The notes under the pieces are model-generated. The model worked only from the letters and a program-made list of their open reading frames with translations. It was not told the origin of the DNA and ran no database searches. From Symsagittifera roscoffensis (taxonomy: Eukaryota; Xenacoelomorpha; Acoela; Convolutidae), in NCBI RefSeq assembly GCF_963678635.1, contig NC_087068.1, forward strand, positions 4,332,957 through 4,358,378: DNA of 25,422 nt, in the 5' to 3' direction. Shown piece after piece: positions 20,481-25,422 of this stretch. Positions within the stretch are counted from its first letter, which is position 1. Each line of letters starts with the position of its first letter. Made by a program: the position numbers and the translations under genes.

Positions 20481-21372
20481 TTTTTTTTTTATTTATTATA
20501 TTTTTAATTGATAATTCTTCATTAAGATTTGTTGATTGACATATATCTAATAGTTGTAAATATTATTTATTCTATACGCTATTTCTTTTGTGGAAAAAAT
20601 TGTCGCATTAGTTTCACGATAACATAATAGTCCTAGAGGTAGGCTTATTTTATGTAGTTAATTGTTATATATATATAAAATCATATCTCAGTTTGAGTTT
20701 TTTGTGTATTTGATAGATAAATTTTTTTTTCGGAAAAAACTATGAATTGGTCTGAATTCAAGGTCAGAAATAAGGAGTTGTTGTTGCTGTTGCTCTTTAT
20801 CATACTGGTGAACTTGTTTGGTTGAGAAGTTATGAATGTCACCTGATAGTGGTTTCCGCTCCTGATTGTAAACAGCGTTAAATTAAGAGAAAAGTGTTGG
20901 TTGTTTGTTCAATCTTTGAAAAAATGATAAAGCTGTGTTTTTCATTCTCGTGTATGATTCTTTTTTGTGAATTCTGCTATTTAAGATGTTTATAGTTGGT
21001 ATATATTTAGTAATCAATTTTATTCCGATGATTTCATGTTTTATATCTGTGATGTGGAAGGTTTGTTCAATTGGTTTGCTCATGAGTTTGTTTTCTTCCA
21101 TTGTTCGAGTGGGAACAAGGAAAAGTTGTATTTTTCCATAGTTGGTTAAGGTCGATCCTTGTGCGGTTGCTAGTCTGCGTGTTGTTTTGAAGTGCATTAC
21201 TTTTGGATGCAGAAATTTTATTTCATTTCAAGTGGCAATGTTGATGATGTTCGATTCCGCTCCGGAATCTATTAAAAAACCTATTTCAAGTTCTGGCGTT
21301 TGAAAGTGTTTGCATTTTGGACTTTCTAAAAGAAGTGGGATTGTCCAGATTTTTCCGTTTTGTAACTGCGGT
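20481..21372 (-). pseudogene. pol: Retropepsin-type protease and PR-RT linker, copy 1
   Basis: From about 21372 the frame is open through IWTIPLLLESPKCKHFQ and the active site FLIDSGAESN (Asp codon 21269-21267) to a TGA at 21230-21228. The frame continues in 20883-21197 with LHPKVMHFKTTRRLATAQG and the conserved hydrophobic-Gly strand KHEIIGIKLITKYIPTINI, which in retropepsins lies near the C-terminus. The linker SFFQRLNKQPTLFS follows. The domain has the usual size. The premature TGA is shared with copy 2. Confidence 0.85.
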
Positions 21373-21723
21373 TCTATAGGTTTCTTTTGATAAATGTTAT
21401 TTGTGCTTGAGCATTCTGTGGGTTTTTCTTCTGTATTTCTTCTGCTTTTTTCTATTTTTCCTTTGTTTTGTTACCGGTTATAGGTCTTGTATAATAGTTT
21501 AAAAGAAGATGGTCTTAGTTTTGATAGATATGGGAATAAATTGGTTGTTCGTGTATAATAGGTCCGTAGTCATTTTCAACGTGTATCATGTTAAATGAAA
21601 TTGTAATTTCTGTGTCACTTTCGCTCTCTAAGAATTCGCAATTGATGTGATTTAATTGCAATTCTGTGCTTTCGTTTTTGTCAATACCAGGGGGTCTGGT
21701 TGAGTTTGTTCAGTTGTTTGTAC

Positions 21724-22720
21724 CTATTTTATTTCCCTTTGATGTTTAGGTGTGCTACTCTTTACTCTTATAATTTTGTTGTTAATTTTGCTAACGTTTG
21801 TTATTCCTATGTGGTGACTGAGAGTAGCTTCTTTGTCTATTGTATAACTTTCTATTCTGTGAATTATCGCGTGATTCATTTTGATATTTGTTATATTTTG
21901 ATCTGTGATGGTTTGATCTCTTGTTGGAATAATCGCGTGATCTATTATTCTGATAACTAAGATTTCGATCAATTGAAAAGTTTCTGTTCCTATCGTTGGA
22001 ATAAATTTTATTTCTTTTGTATGAAGAGTTTCTAGATCCTTTATTTGGTTATTTTCCATTTCTAGAATTTAAACGGGAACTGGAATCAAAAAAAATCAGG
22101 AATATTCGAATTGACTTTGAATGGTTATTTCGACATTGACTATTTCGACTGTTTGATCGACTATATCTGTTTTGGGAGAAGTTTCGTGAACTTCTTTGAT
22201 TTGGTGATCGTCCTCGATAATTTGGGTTCTAAGATGATTGTTGTCTAGAGTAATTCGAGTTATTTGAAGTGGTTTTCCTGAACTATCATTACTATGATTG
22301 TTTTTGTTGAGTAAATTTTGATCTTTTTTCATGTACCGAAGAAATGATTTTTTTGTTTCTCTTTATTTTTGTGGTTTATTTTGGTTATCCTGTTGTCTTG
22401 TCTGCATTTGGCAATGCTGTGTTCGTATCGTCGGCAAAAATTACGCATTTTTTGAATGATGGTTTGCCTTTAAAATTTGGGTTTTTCTCGTAGATGCTCA
22501 AGAAGATTTCAGTGATTTTTTCAGATAATTCTGTATCAGAGCCGTTAATGATGTTTATCTATGAATTAGTGATTTGGATGTTGTTGACATATTGTAACTT
22601 TAGGTTTTCCGTTTCTTCTAGTTTCAAAGTGATCTCTGCTTGTTCTAGTTTTTTTACTAGTTTCCTAAATTCTCGGATTGAGGAAGGACGAGATGCTCTC
22701 TTTTTTGTAATTGAGGTGTG
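21724..22720 (-). pseudogene. gag: Gag nucleocapsid region, copy 1
   Basis: The zinc knuckle (22445-22404) reads RNFCRRYEHSIAKC: its first Cys is Arg, so the CCHC set is incomplete, while copy 2 keeps all four ligands. Upstream is the helical KLEQAEITLKLEETENLK, followed by an in-frame TAG (22561-22559) shared with copy 2. Downstream, a frame open from about 22045 to TAG at 21793-21791 gives an unusual Arg/Asn/Ser/Tyr-rich tail (NDRNRNFSIDRN, RSRDYSNKRSNHHRSKY, RQRSYSQSPHRNNKR), fitting non-specific RNA binding. This tail has no ATG. Confidence 0.8.
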
Positions 22721-22884
22721 AGAGTCATCAGTAGAATTTCTGTCATATCTGTCTTTTTATAATCATGAGTATTGAGTGAGTATGCTTTTTGAACTAGCGT
22801 TACAATTCTTACCGCAAGTTGTTTAATTAATTCTTTTGGTAGTCTACGAATCTCATTGCATAAAACTCTTTGATGTTGTTTATT

Positions 22885-23325
22885 TCATTCTGAAACAAAA
22901 ATTTTTGAGAACTCTTGTGTGAATCTTTTCCAATCTGATTTTTTTTCTCTAGGTAAAACTGAAAGCCATTTTTGGGCTGCGCCGTCAAGTGTGGTTTGGG
23001 TTAAGGCTGTGCGTCTATGAATCCAATTTTGATGAAATGTCGTGTTTACTGGTTCAGGTCCTACATTTAAAATCAAATTTGCTGTGACTGCATTTAGGTA
23101 ACCTTCTACAGAGTTTTCAGGATGTGTGCCTGTAAATATCATTTTGGCTGATTTGATGATTTTGATGATCCACCCATTAGGTACGGATTTGTAGTCATCT
23201 GTAGTGATTCCGCGGCATTTGGCATCTGGAAAAATATTTTTTTTTGTGGTGTTTTTGTTTGTATGATGGTTTTGTTGCTGGTCGAAACGTTTGATAATCC
23301 GTTTGTGGACATTTTTGTGCAACAC
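22885..23325 (-). pseudogene. gag: Gag capsid domain
   Basis: 146 open codons. The part from ITTDDYKSVPNGWIIKII onward is capsid-like: FTGTHPENSVEGYLNAV, NTTFHQNWIHRRTALTQTT, LDGAAQKWLSVLPREKKS and DWKRFTQEFSKIFVSE. The pattern of short helices with a conserved WL...W...F is that of Ty3/gypsy Gag capsids, which build the particle shell. The first 35 residues are low-complexity and may belong to another frame. Present once only; the duplicated block does not include it. Confidence 0.75.
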
Positions 23326-23559
23326 AAAGAAAGGGTTTTACTGTGGATTGTGTAATTGTTCGTTGTAACGTCGGTTTTTTTAGTTTTGGTGTGGTAAAAT
23401 TGGGTTGAATAGGTGAAATGCTTCATTGTGCTTCTGTTGTTGTTATTGTTTCAACTATTTCTTCGCTTGCAAAACGTGATGGATTTGTATATCTTGTTTT
23501 TTGAAATTTCTTCTTCCATTTAAGTTGTCATTATTTATAAATGTAAAGTTTAAACTCTT

Positions 23560-24330
23560 ATTTCCTGTTCTTTCAGTGAAGAATGAATTTGGTTTAAAAT
23601 TGTTGCGTCATTTGTAGGTGGGTATACTCTAACATAGTCTTTGTGAATAGAGATTGTGCTAATTGCTTGACTTGAAATATCTGTTGGTATATTAGCAAAT
23701 GATTCATGAGACCATTCAGGGTCCCAAACATAATCTGACTGTTCTTATAGTACGGTTTCGTCATCTGTATTTTGTGGTCTAAATTGTTTTCTTGCTTGTG
23801 CAAAAATTTAACTATTATGACTAAAACAATCGATTAAGAACCATGCTAAGATTGTTTTGTAAATCGTGTTTAACATGTTGTCTCAAGTCATTACTTGTTT
23901 GATCTTCTCGGATTGCATTTAAAAATTTTGAAAATGTGTGTTTTTCTTGTCGTACAATTGTATATCGAGATGTTTAAGTTGGTGAATCGCTTTGAGGTTC
24001 TTTTATTTCTGATATAGATAAATAGCTATAGATAAGTGAGAATACATCATTTGTGAATATTCAGTTTACTTTTGTCAGTTTTGGCGTTGTTTACTTTTGA
24101 AAAAACTTTTGTGTATTGTGTAAAAACTTTTAAAATTCAATATCTATGTCATCAGCTTGAATAAGATATCTGTCATGAAATGCATTTGGTTATTTGATTT
24201 CTATTGTGTAGATTCCATATTGTGATGTGAGACTACAAATATCTTCGGGATAGTGGTCAAGAAGTTGTCTTTTGATGATTGTTACTTTTTGAGATTTACT
24301 CTTATGTTTTAGGTGATGAAGCTGGGATGA
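23560..24330 (-). pseudogene. gag: Gag N-terminal region, broken
   Basis: Protein-like fragments on the minus strand include KSQKVTIIKRQLLDHYPED followed by ICSLTSQYGIYTIEI (24300-24196), NAFHDRYLIQADDIDIEF, FTNDVFSLIYSYLSISEIK, HTFSKFLNAIREDQTSND, and near 23.75-23.6 kb DYVWDPEWSHESFANIP and ISIHKDYVRVYPPTNDA. They are separated by single stops or frameshifts. Position between the leader ORF and the capsid suggests the N-terminal part of Gag. No conserved domain is recognised. Confidence 0.5.
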
Positions 24331-24503
24331 AGAGATGAATTATATATACTAACGATTTATGATTTATACTAACTATTTTTTCAAGATGTTATTTAATTTA
24401 CACCTGATTTAAGGAAAACGACAATTGTTGTTTTTATAGTTGTTATTGTATAATTATTAAGTTTAGCTCCATGGAAGATTATTGAAGATGATTCTTCAAA
24501 ATA
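24331..24503 (-). other. AT-rich spacer without coding signal
   Basis: The stretch is very AT-rich with stops in all minus-strand frames. It separates the leader ORF from the gag remnants. Confidence 0.4.
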
Positions 24504-24737
24504 TTAGGTCAGTAAATGAAAATTTGAACTTAGTGCTGGTAGTACTCTAAATACAAAAGGTTGATTTCGTTTTTGTCGTACAATCATGAAATCGATTGGA
24601 AGATTTCTTCCTAGTCGTATGTCGTCTTTTGTTCGAGATCTTCTTCCAATACCGGGTAGTTCTCGTATTGTTCGGAATATTGGATGTGATCTATTGAGGC
24701 GTAGAGACATATTTACTAAGTTTTTGTCATATAACAT
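24504..24737 (-). CDS. Leader ORF, 77 residues
   Basis: An uninterrupted minus-strand ORF begins 70 bases after the primer-binding site. It starts MLYDKNLVNMSLRLNRSHP, continues FRTIRELPGIGRRSRTKDD, IRLGRNLPIDFMIVRQKRN and ends in a stop. The product is strongly basic. It could be the N-terminus of Gag cut off by a frameshift or a separate small protein. It is the first frame in the element's transcript. I do not recognise a family. Confidence 0.4.
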   Translation of the reverse strand: MLYDKNLVNMSLRLNRSHPIFRTIRELPGIGRRSRTKDDIRLGRNLPIDFMIVRQKRNQPFVFRVLPALSSNFHLLT

Positions 24738-24808
24738 TTTTGAAATGTTGTATTTGTCTAATTCTATTCTAATTTTTGTCTAAGTCTAGGTTAGTTAACG
24801 TCTGTTTG

Positions 24809-24826
24809 AGATTTTTGGTCGCACCA
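24809..24826 (-). promoter_or_regulatory. Primer-binding site candidate
   Basis: Two bases after the inner end of the 5' LTR the minus strand reads TGGTGCGACCAAAAATCT. Read on the plus strand it ends in GGTCGCACCA, the form of a mature tRNA 3' end with CCA. TGG right after the LTR is the standard start of a PBS. I cannot assign the tRNA with certainty. Confidence 0.6.
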
Positions 24827-24828
24827 GA

Positions 24829-25204
24829 TGAGTTATGTATTATATACTATACTCATAGAGTAATTTTAGATAAGGTACACCGTCTGCTCGTCACGCTATC
24901 TCATTTTCGGCCGGATAGATTCTTGCAACTTCTTAGACTAACACCAACCTTAATCTTACTCTTACATCTCCTAGTCTCAATAGATCTAGTGTACACCGGT
25001 TTACGCGAGTTAGTTCCAGAATGAGAACAACTGTATTCTAAGTTTGATTCAAACTGTTCTGGTGTTGAAACTACAACTATTTTCAACACTTAAAACAAGT
25101 GGTTTGTTAGTTTGATGGAGTATGATTGGTTATACTTGATATTTTATAGAGATAAAACATCCTAATAATAAGCAATGATAATTACTAGTTTAGATCTGGT
25201 TCCA
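24829..25204 (-). repeat. 5' LTR
   Basis: 376 bp, TG...CA, aligned along its whole length with 1472-1849. In element orientation it is the promoter-bearing 5' LTR. It carries a TATA-like sequence. The primer-binding site begins two bases beyond its inner end. Confidence 0.92.
25141..25148 (-). promoter_or_regulatory. TATA-like box in the 5' LTR
   Basis: The minus strand reads CTCTATAAAATATC about 55 bases into the LTR, a good TATA match for transcription towards gag. The 3' LTR has CATAAAAT at the same place. Confidence 0.45.
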
Positions 25205-25208
25205 CAGC
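25205..25208. repeat. Target-site duplication, right copy
   Basis: CAGC directly after the LTR's terminal CA, matching 1468-1471. Confidence 0.7.
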
Positions 25209-25216
25209 CATGGTGA

Positions 25217-25363
25217 CTTGATCTTAGGAAAAGTTTTCAAGCTCTCGGCCAGATATCCATGATCCTCAAAACTGAAAAATTAGAACGAAATGGTCTGAAA
25301 CTTGTCTGGAACAGAAATTTATTACACGAAGAAGAAATCAATCTCCCTTTCCAATTAAAGTGA
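25217..25363 (+). pseudogene. Coding-like segment cut by the retroelement (right part)
   Basis: A plus-strand frame is open for 48 codons and ends in TGA (25361-25363). It contains LRKSFQALGQISMILKTEK and LKLVWNRNLLHEEEINLP. It begins within 10 bases of the insertion site and is offset by one base from the frame of the left part. Together they look like one coding region or old repeat already frameshifted, or two parts separated by lost sequence. No family recognised. The last 59 bases of the window (25364-25422) show nothing. Confidence 0.3.
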
Positions 25364-25422
25364 CAGCAAGAGGTTAAAAATTATGGCAAAAATGTAGGAT
25401 AATGAACATATTTTTATGTAAC

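Larger units (their letters stand above)
1472..25204 (-). mobile_element. Giant degraded Ty3/gypsy-type LTR retroelement
   Basis: Two direct LTRs (TG...CA) and a CAGC target duplication bound a 23.7-kb insertion whose coding sense is minus. The order PR-RT-RNase H-integrase defines the Ty3/gypsy superfamily (in Ty1/copia the integrase comes before RT). Gag with a CCHC knuckle lies upstream, and an envelope-like gene and further frames lie downstream of integrase. All long frames are broken by stops and frameshifts, and RT lacks its core. Internal tandem duplications account for roughly 7 kb; without them the element would be about 16.5 kb. LTR divergence of about 8% by eye indicates an old insertion. 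Autonomous movement is not possible now. Confidence 0.9.

Noticed and set aside
1-25422. CRISPR array, bacterial operon, rRNA or tRNA gene
   Set aside because: No regularly spaced repeats, no ribosome-binding-site-led ORF series and no tRNA or rRNA signature were seen; the CCA-ending string at 24817-24826 is the complement of a primer-binding site, not a tRNA gene.

Overview
The window looks like nuclear DNA of an animal, probably an invertebrate. The bulk is AT-rich, two GC-richer Cys-rich exons with GT-AG borders lie in the left flank, and there are no bacterial-style operons. No species is named because nothing in the sequence fixes it.

Almost all of the window (1472-25204, 23.7 kb) is one old, broken LTR retroelement of Ty3/gypsy type, read on the minus strand. 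Its LTRs (1472-1849 and 24829-25204) begin TG, end CA, differ at about 8% of positions by eye, and are flanked by the 4-bp duplication CAGC (1468-1471 and 25205-25208). From the 5' end (right side) the element runs: 5' LTR, primer-binding site, a leader ORF, gag (N-terminal part about 24.3-23.6 kb, capsid 23.3-22.9 kb, zinc knuckle and Arg/Asn/Ser-rich tail 22.45-21.8 kb), protease (21.3 kb), reverse transcriptase (20.4-19.8 kb), RNase H (19.6 kb) and integrase (18.6-17.4 kb).

The pol part has been rearranged. An RNase H-integrase piece is repeated in tandem (17.37-15.4 kb). The whole stretch from the end of gag to a post-integrase segment is then repeated (14.5-9.66 kb), with the integrase deleted from that copy. 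No LTR lies at either junction, so these are internal duplications and not nested insertions. Both copies share a missing RT core and the same nonsense codons, so the element was already dead when it was duplicated.

Past pol there are 7.8 kb of extra sequence up to the 3' LTR, with at least four protein-like stretches: short hydrophobic frames (9.7-9.25 kb), a roughly 290-codon frame with two stops (9.02-8.14 kb), an envelope-like glycoprotein remnant with a membrane anchor and long tail (about 7.96-5.14 kb, with its own partial tandem duplication), and a terminal frame that starts in an ATGA overlap with the end of the envelope frame (5.14-3.40 kb). The 1.5 kb next to the 3' LTR looks non-coding. 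Removing the duplications gives an ancestral element of about 16.5 kb, large for Ty3/gypsy. The main lead is this envelope plus accessory-gene module; the envelope fragments remind me of jingchuvirus-type fusion glycoproteins, which a profile search would have to confirm.

The flanks hold two phase-compatible exons of an unidentified Cys-rich protein (minus strand, 317-1071) and a plus-strand coding-like segment that the element interrupts (1289-1471 and 25217-25363).
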